A DNA stretch of 64,000 nt from Bisporella sp. PMI_857 (GCA_021307315.1 JAJSPD010000013.1:372001-436000), one strand, 5' to 3'; counted from the first letter of the stretch, positions 36,947-49,600 are shown. Notes: generated from the letters alone by a model not told the origin. A program made the numbers and translations.

Positions 36947-38323
36947 ATGCGGTAATCAAAACCCGATCCGAGCACCGTCCCTCTTTCTCCTTTTTCCCAC
37001 GCTATCGATTGGAGATATCCGTTACTATCCAAATTTAACATACATCCAGTGTCTACAATCGCCAAGCTCTTAGCAATCCATCAAAACCTTTAATCTTCTA
37101 CCTACAGCCCGCCGGCACACACATCCGCTCTGCACATCTGCCTATCCCACCTTTCCTGCTAGATAAAGAGAGAGACCTCCCGCTTGCACGTGTCAACTAC
37201 CGCTGGAATCATGTCCCTCCACAATCTATATCTGCTTCTCCACATGAGCAGCCACCATCACCCGCGGATCCAAGTCCAGAGCCCGCCTTTAACAGCGCTG
37301 AACACCAACTTTTCGCCTTCCCTACGCCTCTCCACGACACTCTCGCAGCCTATACCTATCTCCAAGAATTCTATATCCCGCAGCTCGACCCCCAGTCCAG
37401 CTCACAACCACCGCTCTCCGCGTCCTCCAGCAAACCTCATTCTCATCCCCGTCCCTTGATAATCTACGGCTCTCATCTCAGCGCCTCCCTCGCTCTGTCC
37501 CTCGCGTTAACGGAATCCTTCTCCTCAGCTCTCAAGCCGGAGATCAGCGTCATTCTCCAAAATGGCGTTTATGATTGGACGTCCATCGCCACCTCTGTAC
37601 CGCCAGAACCAATATCAGATCTCGAGAAGAACGGAACCGCGAAGATATGGGACGCCGTCGCGAAGCAACTAGCTTCGAAAAACCCGCTAGATCTGCAGAC
37701 GTTACATGCATTGAAATCAAGTTTATTTGATAAGCCAGCAGCGGCATTCGATTCATTCGCCTCCCCTATTCTCTTCTTTCGTACCCCAGGCTTCTCCATC
37801 CCTCGATATTTTCCCGGAATGAAGCCACCTTCTCCTCCTCCTGCCGATTTGGCGGGCCTTTCGCTTTCGGAGGCAGGTATGTGCATCTCCCTGTCCTCAT
37901 CTATATTTCATTCTGCTCTTCTACCTCTCCACAACGTAGATATTCCGGTACAAACAGTATTAACCGACCATCACAGAACGTCTTGACCTCGAGTTCAGGC
38001 TCGGCGCAGAAGACCCCACCTCCTCTTCACCAAAAAATTCCGAGGAGGATGATGAAATTGAAACCCTCCGCCGCTCACCCCTCAAATTCCCACCGCTGCA
38101 CTCTGGGCTCAAGATCCCAAGGACATTATTCCTATGTAGTAACGAGAAGTTCTATAAAAAGCAAGTCGAGGAGATGGCCAAAGTAATGCGACGAAGCATC
38201 ACGAGGGATGAGATGAAGAACCACGTTCAATCAGAAACGGGGGGTGCTGAGCAAAGGGTGCAGATGCTTGAGTTGGAGGGCGGGGATATAGAGAAGGAAG
38301 TTGGGGAGTGGATTGAGAGCTGA
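36947..38323 (+). CDS. Alpha/beta-hydrolase-fold protein
   Basis: The frame is certain over two large exons, 37050..37876 and 37977..38323. They give KPLIFYLQPAGTHIRSAHLP, then ARVNYRWNHVPP, FPTPLHDTLAAYTYLQ, PLIIYGSHLSASLALSLALT, and near the end LKIPRTLFLCSNEKFYKK, with a lysine/acid-rich C-terminus. This is the pattern of a fungal alpha/beta-hydrolase-3-like group (about 392 residues). The strand-turn-helix that should carry the nucleophile reads YGSHLSAS, not the usual GxSxG, so esterase activity is doubtful. The 5' end is weak: the best model uses ATG at 36947 with a 5-nt first exon and an intron 36952..37049; a different upstream exon is possible. Substrate unknown. Confidence 0.7.
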
Positions 38324-39479
38324 AGCACCAGAGCCAAAGAAATGTTTGAATATGTAATAACAGTATAGATACCCAGACTCATCCGCATCATAATATCCAG
38401 AAAATACAACACCCTCCTCCCGCGGTATATCTCCTACCCATCTCCAGCCTTAGGTTTGGGCATCGCTGCAAGGGGATACCTAAGCGAGGATAAAAGGGGT
38501 ATGATTATGTAAGCCGCATCCTAAATCGCCAGCTACCAGGGAAAGTCATTGGGTTGGAAATGAAGCATGTTTGAGGGGATCCGCATCATATATCTTTAAG
38601 AAGGCATTGATACGATACCTGGCTATTCATTTCGATACCGTGAACTATGAAAGAACCTTGAGGCTCTGCCGTAAATACGTCTCTTATTCTTCCTCATATG
38701 TGAGCTAAAAAGACGACTCGTTTAGGCTCCTTAGCTACGACAGCCGCCAGCTAAAATAGAGAAAGGATTTACAGCAGGTCTTCAGGGAGCCTCGCTACCC
38801 TGTGCGGTGCAAGTGACGCCGAATGAAATTGTATCTCCCGAGCCGATGAAGGAATTTGCAGCAGTACACATATCGTCATGCCCATTGAGCGTGATGCGAG
38901 CGATGCAGCTGGGAGCCCCCTTCTAAGAGACTAGATCGTAGCTGAGGCCCCCTGACCCGCTATTTCGCGTATGTGTACCAGGCGGTCAGGGGAATACGGA
39001 GAAGCTCGCATAGCTTCTTGGCCTGTAATGAGCGATGATATCTTGACGCGCGGATATGGCGCATAGTTGCACCCTACCAGCATCGCCAACCGGTCATGAC
39101 ATGTTACAGAACGGTAAATTTTTTTTAAGATCCGCACGCGCCCTGCGCAGGCGGCTCGGAAGCAAAAATATTTTCCAGCACTAAATTCGATCTGGTTGCA
39201 AGCCGGATTCTGCGGCCCGGTCAAAAATCTCAATTGCGTAGGCCGCACGATGCTTTCCGCGTTGTGTACAAATCATACAGGGTTTAGCCTACACTGCTAA
39301 TAACGGCGTTTTTTAAGCAGTGTGGTGGTCACTTTGGGTATTGGATTTATAGTAAAATATTTATAGCGCATATGGCCCGTGCTGCCTTTTGATCCAGGGA
39401 CATTTCGCTTATGAATTTTGGATTTAGGTCGCACATCCGGTGATTGCTGGAGGTAGTCACCCCCATTCTCTGTTGACGC
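38324..39479. other. Intergenic, no gene seen
   Basis: About 1.2 kb between the alpha/beta-hydrolase-like gene and the chitinase pseudogene. Short frames only, with no conserved motif. It includes the 3' ends of both neighbours. Confidence 0.5.
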
Positions 39480-41680
39480 TTAATTACATGGGTAGTTGTC
39501 ACTGAAAGTACTCTCTATCCAGTTGTAACTGGCTTCATCAGGGTGGCAGATGGGAACCTTCGCGACTCCTGCAACCTGTTGTATTGGGGGGGATTTTGGA
39601 CTTTTGTTCTAGATGGACCACAAGTTGCTGTAGTCATTACCATCACCAAAGCCCTGAGTGTCCAGCCGTTCTTATTGCCATTGTTTTTATATCCGTGCAC
39701 CGCACTGTCAAAGCCAGGGAAGTAGTAAAAGAAATAGGCTAGTCGATCCGAATACAACACAAGAGCTTGAGGGAATGAAGAGCCTCTGAAGGGCTTGACA
39801 GCCAAGCCAAGCCCAAGGTGCAAAAAAGTACCTTGTGGCCAAGTCCGCTTTGGTCAGTCCACCCAAATTAGACCCATCAAGTGAACCGATTCTGAGAGGT
39901 GCGACGAACATACTGGCAAGGCACGGTTCTCCAATTTCAGGACATATCTGGCCGAGCTCATTCGGATCTGTTGATATCAAGTAATACAAACCTTCATCAA
40001 CGCAGACCCATGTCGCTACCGCATCCCATGGAGTCATCCAGACATAGTCGAATGGGCCAACAGTGTCACAGGGGTATCCGGAGTCGAGGATTCAGAGCCC
40101 CCTGCGGTGCATCCTCCATACCATGGGGACCAGGTACTCGTACAACTGTCTCTCCATCATTGGTTTAACGTCAAAAACCGACCAGACGAAGTTGGTGCTA
40201 TCCGAGCCCTGGACGAGCTTCCCCCCGCGGATCATATTGTCCAGCGCAGCGAGACTTTGTTCTGACCCATTGAATATCTCGGCGAGCTGCACCGTTAGCG
40301 CGGCCTCTCAGGTATTAATGAGGCAGTCTGCTGCCGAGCCAAGTGCGGCCATGTCTTTGATTGCCACGGCACCAGAACTACATACCGAGTGAACAGGAGT
40401 TAGTGACTGTGAAATTCAATATTAGCACAGCTGGGAGATGTTAACTCACTCTCCGGCTTTATCTTTGGCAACAGATAATCCGCCACTAATCATTGCATAC
40501 GTGATGTCTTTGAGGTTATCATTCAAGTTAGGGTTCCTTGCAAAGGAACCGAAGCTTCTAAACACTGTTGGTATCTGTCAGGCTGGGTTTTCTACCAGCT
40601 TACATAGAGCTAGGTTTAAATACATATGTCTATTGAACATTGGGGCAGCTGCCCCAATCATACCCACACCAATAGCATCTAGCATGATTTGTAGCGCTTT
40701 GTCCACAGGATTTTTTAGGACAAAAGTGGTAGTGAAGGAAGCGAGGGTGGCTCCGAGGGAGCTTTCGACACCGTTCGTCCCATCGCAGATAGTTTGAAAC
40801 ATCTGGGAAACTTCTGAACATATATTTATCTAAAGTAGAGAGCCCAAGCTGTAGGCTCCCACAAGCCGAGCAGGAATGGAGACTTACCTCGTTGATGAGA
40901 ACAAACGAGTTTATGATCAGGTACCCGGCCGGCCCTGCATCCCTCGTGCATCACACCTGACTGTGGCCCTGACTGTGGCATGGCAATTGTTATTTTGGTT
41001 GAGAACACCGCATTCCATTCCCTCGGGTATATTAAAGAGGTTGGCCTCGAATGCCGAGAAGTCTATCGTGCTGCCCCTGGTTCGGGTTCTCCAGACCGTC
41101 TTGACGGCTTCCCATGCATCATCGCAGTTGAGGCCATTCCACCTACTCTCACTTGTATTGTCAATCACATTCGTAGCGCCAGGTGCAAGACAGTCGAGCG
41201 TTGTTTTCCATGAAGCCGTATCCTGAGCCGTGGTCACCGACTCTGAAATTGCAGTCGTCGTAGGTGTTGCCACGAAGTTCTCGAGATCAATAGCCAGGCC
41301 AGTCGTGCCCCAAGGTTTAAGCTGGCATAGGCGAAGGTTCGAAGAGCTTTATTATCCGCATCCATATAGGAGACCCACTTATTACCATAGGTCATGATAC
41401 TAGAGCCGCTGTTGTCGGTCCATTTTGAGATGCTCGAGTTGGAAGCTATGATCTCTTTGATTTCAGCATCTGAGATATCCCGCCGTCTGTGTGCACCGTC
41501 CGGGAGTTGCTCCCGACAACGGACCTGTGTAAGTACACATCGGGCCAGTGCAAGATGGATCGACCATAGAGAATGAACGGCCGTAGCTTGTGACCCCAAC
41601 AACAATCTTGTTACTTGGAGCGCCAGCCTTGGTATTAATTATTTCCCCATTGTCTTCTTGATTCAAAACTTGGAGTCGAT
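39480..41680 (-). pseudogene. Killer-toxin-type GH18 chitinase, 5'-truncated and broken
   Basis: The minus strand carries the C-terminal half of a class V (subgroup C, killer-toxin alpha-subunit-like) GH18 chitinase. Recognisable pieces, in order, are KIVVGVTSYGRSF, CTGPMCTYTGP, a SDAEIKEII block, FSAFEANLFNIPEG, FVLKNPVDKALQIMLDAIGV, WVCVDEGLYYL and NGNKNGW near the end. The N-terminal LysM/chitin-binding part and the catalytic DxxDxDxE strand are absent. The frame is broken repeatedly: shifts near 41485, 41310 and 40925, in-frame TGA near 40579, 40310 and 40093, and a further shift near a G-run at about 39585. Two introns can still be seen (near 40830-40890 and 40388-40450). Active members cleave chitin at the cell surface; this copy cannot make a full protein. 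Confidence 0.85.
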
Positions 41681-42331
41681 ATGGCCATTCGAAGTCTTCT
41701 TGCGACGGTCCCTATACAAAGGCGATACCGCTGTCGAGCTGGAGAAGGCTGGAATCCAATCCCTCAATGATCGGAGTATTGATCATATTGGTGTCGTTAC
41801 CAAGGCTATCATTAACGGCACCACAGCCATCTACAACTAGACCGCAAGCTGGAGGCTCACGTGGGAGTTCGGCTTCGAGTAGAATCGCACCGCCAATGGT
41901 ACGAGCATAGCTGTAACACACAACGACCTCGCAGTCTCTGGCAGCATTGAGTTCTCGGCTACGGCCACAGGCGTGCTCCCCAACTTCACGGATGCTGATC
42001 AGTGTTGCACTTTCGGCAATATGTTCTACGTATCTGGTTTACAAGTCCCACAAACGATGCCTGGGATCCGCCGTACCCTATTATCGGAGCTATGCCAACA
42101 CTCCCACCGACTCCGTGTAGTGGTATCAAGAATGGTGGCGTCGACCAGCAGGTGTCCGCGACCATGCAGGCGCTGGCCAACTGCACTAAGAGCGCCTATG
42201 CGTGGCCATATATAACGGCTCCCTGCACGAGCGGTTCTGTGTCTACTTGGCCGGGGTTGGGAAGAGCCATGATCACTGCGGTCGCTGCAGTGGGGTGTGC
42301 GGTCCTGGGTGCTTTTGCTATGAGTTTGTGA
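41681..42331 (+). pseudogene. DUF7136-like GPI-anchored secreted protein, broken
   Basis: Plus-strand reading gives a fungal secreted protein of DUF7136 type: AIINGTTAIYN, a SWRLTWEF strand, VSGSIEFSATATGV, a Cys-containing region, PTLPPTPCSGIKNGGVD, ANCTKSAYAW, and a C-terminal hydrophobic tail (MITAVAAVGCAVLGAFAMSL) that looks like a GPI-attachment signal. Two in-frame TAG codons lie after AIYN (about 41838) and after WEFGFE (about 41880), and a frameshift near 42050 separates the Cys-rich part from the tail. The expected N-terminus (signal peptide and first strand) is missing or unrecognisable, and the gene meets the truncated chitinase head-to-head near 41680. The family assignment is from motif memory. 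Confidence 0.6.
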
Positions 42332-42929
42332 ACTAAAGCAGTATTGCTTGCCTAACTTACGTACTATAGCGTAGTGTTTGATTCCTCCCTGAAGTGGACT
42401 CGTAGCAGATTTTACTTTCGCGAGAAATATCTAAGACGTAGTGCTGGTAGGACTCTGCCTTTTTATTTTACGAATGTAATGCTATGAGGTAACTTGGGAT
42501 AGAGTGGTGCGCTCTGGGACGAGTGAAAAGGCGACACTGATACATGGGGTATTGTATTTGTCTGAGGTTAGAAGGGCAGGAAGGGAAGCGATTGGCTAAA
42601 TGGCAAGGGGGATTCTGGCATAGGCGCCTAAGGGTTACGAACTCAGCAATGAAGAGTTGGGTCATGGCAGGCGATAAGATGTAATATACAGTTTGACCAA
42701 CTCCTCTCTTGCCTTTAAGGCCTAGTCGTGTGTGCTTCAGGTGGATAGTAATAAATTCAGCAGGCTCTATTACAGTAATTAGACACCAATGTATGCTCGC
42801 ACGAGTAGCATCTCCAGCTTACTCTCAACATCACTTCTTACGCATCGAGTTACAACCTGCCCGCTAACAGACCAGTCTTTCTGCGTGACCATCATATCAA
42901 TCACTTCTCTCAAGTCACTATTATTTAGT
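42332..42929. other. Intergenic, no gene seen
   Basis: About 0.6 kb after the DUF7136-like pseudogene. No supported gene and no repeat of note. Confidence 0.45.
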
Positions 42930-43184
42930 ATGCCCTCAGAAAAGCCTCTCAAGAAGCAAGTCTCTGAACTGCGCCAGATACGAACTAAGAAAGCCCAGAG
43001 AAATTACCGTGAGCTAATATATTCAGCAACGGCAGATCATCGAAATGCTAATTGTGATTGGACAGGAGAACGCAAGAAGAGGAACTTGCAAATTCTGCAA
43101 GCTATTTCTGCATCCAGACACAAATTCTGTATTCACGGTGCAAACAATGCTGGGGCCAACGAACCAATATTTAGCCTATGCTAG
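42930..43184 (+). CDS. Short hypothetical frame with bZIP-like basic patch
   Basis: An ATG-initiated frame of 84 codons starts MPSEKPLKKQ and contains KKAQRNYRE, which recalls the basic region of AP-1-type bZIP factors (AQRxYR). The expected Asn seven residues before the Arg is not correctly placed and no leucine zipper follows; instead the frame becomes Cys/His-containing and ends. It may be a fragment of a bZIP gene, a gene with unseen introns, or chance. It lies 441 bp upstream of the NLR-like gene. Confidence 0.2.
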   Translation: MPSEKPLKKQVSELRQIRTKKAQRNYRELIYSATADHRNANCDWTGERKKRNLQILQAISASRHKFCIHGANNAGANEPIFSLC

Positions 43185-43625
43185 GAGATGCCAACGAAAC
43201 CTTATTCATATTCTCTCAAACACCCGTTGATCAAGAGGCTGGAAAAACAATTAGAAGTAGATGATAACTTAACCACCAAGTTGATCGTCGAACTTCTTTA
43301 GAGAGCGCCTCCCGGCAGACACAAAAGGCGGTACTTTTTCTGTCGCTGCTAGAGTTAGACTTGAATTTGAATGCTGAACTATACAACAACTCGTAGATGG
43401 AGGATGTACGGCCCACAATGCTTTTGGTGCAGGTTGATATAGGTATACATGATAAATGATATCCTCTTGCAGCTGCAGGGGAGCTCATGCTGATTAGCTG
43501 AGGTGGGGTCTATTAGCCCGTCCATTGTGACTGTTCCACAACCTGCTGAACCTCCCGACACGAAGCACCAAGTTACTGATTCTTCCTGCTTCGATGCCAA
43601 ACTTCCCTGTACTTTCACCTTCACC

Positions 43626-46600
43626 ATGGAAAAATCTACCTTCACAGGCTTATCGCTCTTAGATGGAAAGTCACGTCCCATGCCTGGAGAAGGAGTCGAG
43701 TAAGTGATTCTTCCAAAATGCAAACTGGCTAAGGATTCTGACCAACTCCCTTTCACGGACAGTTTCGTTGTTGTGAATGGCTTAAATGGCCATCCACATA
43801 TGTCATGGAGGGTAGAGACATCCGAGCAGACTGAGTCGACCTGGCTCGAGAACCTGCTTCCCCCATTTGTGCCAAATTCGCGGGTTATGTTGTACCACTA
43901 TGAGTGTAGCGGCATTGACAAGAACCCCTTTCTATCCGCAAATGGTCTAAGGCAGGCCGCAGAGGCTCTTCTTACTGCGCTAAACATCAAAAGGCAGAAT
44001 GGGGTAAATGGGAAAGAAATAACATCGTATCGAGCTAGACTGATATTCACTAGTCTAAGAACCGAACCCTTACCTTCATATCGCATGACCTCGGGGGTGC
44101 CATCATCAAGGAGGCAGGGCTTTCCTGAGTCTTAATAGAGTTGCCGCTAAAAAATTATTGTAGGCACTTATCATTGCTTCTAGAGATAGAAATTTCTCAT
44201 CTATCGCTAATAATACTCACCAGTTGGTCCGTCAGACTACCCACCTTTCTTTTTGATTACCAGGCCCTGACCTTGCTGAATAGGTATTTTTTGGGACTCC
44301 TCACCGCGTTAGAGATATTGAGTCATGGGATGACCAAGTACGCAACATCATATTTGCCACTTCTGCCTCATCAATTTACGTCCGCCATTTGTCGAGCAGG
44401 GTAAAAGCTTTCTCCAAAGCTTTAGCCCAAACTTCAAGAGACTTTAAGTCAATAATCACCAGGGAAAGTGTTGTGAACGTATATCAACAAGAGTGTGATA
44501 TCCATGACGGAAGTGAAAACGCCGTAAGCAACCCTCGCTGTGACTGTTCAACCCCCCATATGAAATTATGATCATAGGCGACTAATGGCGGGTAGGTTGT
44601 TGATTATTACTCTGCCACCACAGATCTTATCTATGAAACCAACATCGGTCGAAAGGCAATACATGAAGACCTCGGCAGGCTCTCGAAGACGGACTCGGAA
44701 CTCGCTCTGGTCTTGAAGAGCCTCCAAAGAGGTAACTGCTTTCTCTTCACTTCACAGATGTAACACGACTTCTAATCGTGGCGTAGAGGCATATCAGGCT
44801 TACACCGGATGTCTTTCAATCTTGGGAATACTCGCACCATCATTCTCTATCCCAGGAGGAGTGAAGCAAGATTTGCGCCACTTTCAGAAACACCAGGAGG
44901 TTGAAATGTGGTTGAAGTCAGACAGCTCATCAATTGCATACCTCTATTGCGATCAAGGAGTAGACAAGGGTGTAGTCTCAGGCGCTTTGTTTAGATCAAT
45001 TCAGCATCAGATGCCTAAAGGCGGCCATACTACTTATTATTCCTTTAGATTAGAGGATAAGCGGCAAACCACACGGAAATCAATTTTGAGCTCGCTGGTC
45101 TACCAGCTCTTGATCCAGGATCCGCCAAGGTTCCGACAAGTTCGTCATCTCTTCCTTGCTATCAATAAATACTCCAGTTGGACATCAAACGCGGTATGGG
45201 TCTTGTTTCAATCGCTCATAACAACACTGGGGTCAGGGACATTCTATTGCGTCATCAACGAGATACATAACTGTGACACGTCTCGTGTTCGGCTTCTGAG
45301 AGATCTGTCAACTCTCATAGCCAATAAAGGCAAACTCACGAGGTTTAAGATAATTCTCATTGGCAAAGAGAGGCAGGATATCAAGACTGCTCTGAATCCG
45401 ATATCTACAGTTCACCTCAATGGCCTGGTATGCTCTCCAGAGTCTCTCATGGCGTACCGAACTTCGATAACTGCAAAGTTGATCGAAGAGAGACCCTATC
45501 TCCTACAGTTTCGACAACACCTGGACGATGAACTGAAAAAGTGTAGAAGTTTTCTTCAATTGTCAATGAGCTTTGATAATTTCATGAAGCGCAGCCACGG
45601 GCTCCCCTCAAATTGTAACTCTATTGAAATAGAGCTTCATAAGCTGCCTTACGAAGTGTCAGGCCTTATTTCCGAAATATTTCAAGCGCTGCCAAAATGG
45701 GCTAGAAAAGCTCTTGGTTGGGTTCTCAATGCACAAAGGCCAATGAAAATAAAGGAATTGGCTGTTGCGATTGCCCTTTACGAAGGCGAGGGGTCGATCG
45801 AGGTTGACAAAAATGAACTCTTGCTTGACTTACCAACGGACTTGGAATCAGCTTTTGGTGTAACCCTCAGAGCCGAGAACAATGAGGTTAGCTTTGGTCA
45901 TGAGCAAGTACGACAGTGCTTTCAGGAACTTGCCAAAGACGAGGAGCTGAATTTGGGCACAGAGAAAGCGAGGCAGTCGCCGGCTGGAAGACAACAACAG
46001 GCTCCGATTATGTCCCACTGGGACATTATGCGTATTCTGATTAAGTTTCTCTGTTCTAATGATATTATTGCTGTAACGAAGAAAGCGCTTGGGGAAGACA
46101 ATTGGGAGACACCTCAAGGCACCGTGTTCGAGTTGATGGATTACGCAGTGAGATTCTGGCCAACTCATTACATTCAGGCAGAGAAGCAAGGTTACCATGT
46201 GAAGGATATGTATCACATTCTTCACCATCGGGATCTGGTACGAATTTGGCTTGGGCTAAGCTCTACACTTGGAATTGCACATGGCCCGCCAAATCTGTGC
46301 ATTGTGGACCCATTTTCCTTGGCAGCCTATCTTGGATTTACAGATATTGTCGCACTTTACCTCAAAAAAGAGACAGAAAATTCTATCCCGCTTGAAATCC
46401 GCTCTCTCGCAGTTTCATTTGCCAGTTGGGCAGGCCATTTGGATGTAGTGAGGATGCTCGTTGATGATGGGCTGGTTGATATCCCAGGCATGTTACTAGC
46501 TCTCGACTATGCTTCGAGACAAGGATTTGAAGACATTGTAGAGTTTTTGCTTACAAAGCTCGTTAGCCCGACTCAGAGCGTAGTCTGGGACCCTGCAGTA

Positions 46601-49600
46601 TTGTGTCAAGCAGCAGAGCTTGGGTATGACGAAATTGTTTCAAAGCTCCTTATAGCTGGGGCTGATCTAAACTATGCTTATGAGGGAGGAACTCCACTGC
46701 AATTAGCATCAAAGAATGGCCATAAGTCAGTCGTTTTCAAGCTATTATCTTGGAAAGCTGACCCAAATACAAGAACTGCAAATGGCTTATCAGAAGCGTT
46801 ACAATCGCCAGCAGTTGAGGACTATTCAGTAGTGGATGTTTGTGCGTTCAATGATGATAAGCACACAGCACTCCGTTTTGCATCTCAGTACGGTCATTAC
46901 GAGATTGTGGGGCTATTGCTGGGGTTACACCCACCCATATTAACGCAAGATAGCGAGGGCCGCACGGCATTGCATCTAGCTGCGCTCAATGGCCATGCGG
47001 AAGTCATCAAGCTACTTACCCAAGATGAGCTTGACCCTGGCATAGATCTCCAGGATTCGCTGGGTAATACTCCATTGAAGCTAGCCAGCATCCATGGATA
47101 TCAACCTGCTGTAAAATTGCTCTTGCAAAAAAGGGCAAAGGTGGAACTGACAGATAGTACGGAAATAGGCGTTCCAGGACACACCGCCTTGTATGCTGCG
47201 ACTTTCAATGGACATGAGGAAATCGCAGAGATGATTTTAAAGGAAACACCTACAGAAACTGCAATTGAGGATATAATCTCTGTACTCATTCTAGCCGCAG
47301 AAAGGGGATTTTTCTCTATTTGCAAGCAGTGCATCCCCAGAATATCTAGACATGATTTGAACACAGTGGATGCGGTTAGCTATACAGCACTACACTATGC
47401 GGCAAGAGAGGGACATCTTGCCATTGTTTTGCTCCTTGTATACCATGGAGCGACGATCGACCTTGTGAACGTTGACCGGAATACTAATAAAGCCTACACT
47501 CCTCTGGCTCTAGCCGCAATCGCAGGCAGAGAACAAGTTGTCAAAGCACTTTTAGCCAGAAAAGCGAACTATTCATTCCAAATCAATCAGACCAACTTGG
47601 TCTCACATGTAGCCAAGATACCGGGTGACAAAGGCAATCATGCTGACACCATTGAATTGCTGCTAAGAGCCGGTGTTGATCCAAATGGTGTCGATCACGA
47701 GCGTCGCTCTGCTCTTCATCATGCAGCGAGGTCTGGTAATGTAAAGATTGTGCGGGTCCTTTTTCGCCATAACGCAAGTTCACAACTGCAGGACAAACTC
47801 CTCTGGACTCCTTTGTATCACGCCGTGCGCGGCGGAAATAAAGATATTGTCCGGCTCTTCATCGACCAGCGCGCTGACTTATTGATTAAAGATGATGATG
47901 GTTGGACACCTATGCATGTCGCGGCAATGTATGGCCATGTGCCAGTAATGGAGATGCTCTGGGAGGAAGCCCCAGACTTACTAAACCGCAGAAGTCAAGA
48001 TGGTAGTACTTTGCTACACTTTGCATTTAGCAAGCCGGCTTCAGTGAGGTGGCTCCTTGCACACTCAGTGGATATTGACGCGCAGACCAAATCCGGCAAG
48101 ACAACCCTGATGGCATCTGCGGAGCGGGGCTGTAGTGAGGTCGTGGAGCTACTCCTTTCTCACAATGCTAACTTGAGCCTTCGAGATAACTCGCAGAAAA
48201 CAGCATTACACTATGCAGCTTGTAGGGGACAAATCCAAATCGCTCTAAAATTAATGGAAAGAGATATTAATGTGGTTACTAATCAGGACGACCATGGGTA
48301 TACGGCACTACACATGGCCATCCTCGAAGGTCAGTCCAGGTTTGTAGACACCATCTTGGAGAGAAGCCCGCACTTAAGTATAAACCTCAAAGACAAAGAT
48401 GGGAACACACCCCTCCTGCTTGCTGTCCAAAAGAATGTCGATGTTGTGATTGAAAGCCTACTCAGATGCGAGGCTAACGCAGAACTACGCAATAAGAAGG
48501 GCGAGACGGCCCTCACCAAGGCAGTCACCAAGGCCGTCGCCTTTTCTATTCGTCGCAAAGTGGAATCAGCTTGGACCACCCTATTGAAGACTCCCGATCG
48601 TCTCAACATCAATGCGGGGGGAGGGGCATTTCCAACTGCACTTCATATAGCTACCAGGAGCGGCGAGCTAGGCGTTTTAAAGCAACTAGTCATGGAATAT
48701 GGCGCAGATGTCAATGCACAGGGAGGGCTCTACAACACAGCCCTTCAGGCTGCCGCGGTTAGCGGTTATGATGACCTCGTCGAATTTCTGCTTGAGAATG
48801 GCGCTGATGCAAGCATCAGTGGTGGATTATTCGCCAATGCTCTGAGCGCAGCTATTTGGTTTGGTGATTTCGCCATTGTCCCAATGTTGTATGAAAAAGG
48901 TGCTGATGTCAACGCTCGAGATGAGCAGGGGCGTACTGCCGTCCATATTTCTGCATGGCGTGGATCTGTAGAGAATATTGAGTGGCTTATGGCTAGGAGT
49001 GGTGATCTTAGTCTGAAAGATTATCAGGGGAGGACGGTTTTGCACCATGCAGCAATGGGTGGGACTCTTGAAATGGTTGAGATGATAATGCAAGATCGCA
49101 GGTTAGAATTGAGCAACCTAGAAGACGTTGATGGATGGACCGCTTTGCACTGGGCATGTCGGAGCGCTAAAAATGGGAATGTGATAAGATTTCTTGTCGA
49201 AGCAGGAGCAGATTCCTCTAAAAAAGCAAAGCATGGATGGACGCCAGAAAATATTGCAATTTTCCACAATGCCTCCGATCTACTACCTCTGCTCAGTGCT
49301 AATGAACTTGCCGGAGGCAAAATGTCAAATGAAACTGAACATGGCGGCATCTCGCGGTCAACGGAACTGCCGAAGAAAGATAAATGGAGAGTTAGTGAGA
49401 TTGCCTACGGATACGTTTGTGATGGTTGCCAGCAACATGTAAGTCCCAATCTAACCATCCGTCACATCTGGCTTGAGGGCTTGCTGTCTAACTTCATCAT
49501 CCAGCCAATTTACGGACGTCGCTGGAAATGTTTAGTGTGCGAAGATTTCAATTTTTGTTTTAAGTGTTACTGGGGTAAGGGAATAACACATGCAGAGCAT

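Noticed and set aside
40438..41226. Plus-strand frames of up to 119 codons
   Set aside because: They are antisense shadows of the chitinase pseudogene, whose family motifs are on the minus strand.
41712..41921. Minus-strand frame thought to be the upstream part of the chitinase
   Set aside because: It has no chitinase motif; the same bases on the plus strand read as the DUF7136-like pseudogene.
45848..49350. Minus-strand frames inside the NLR-like gene
   Set aside because: Shadows of the ankyrin-repeat exon; their translations have no domain motifs.
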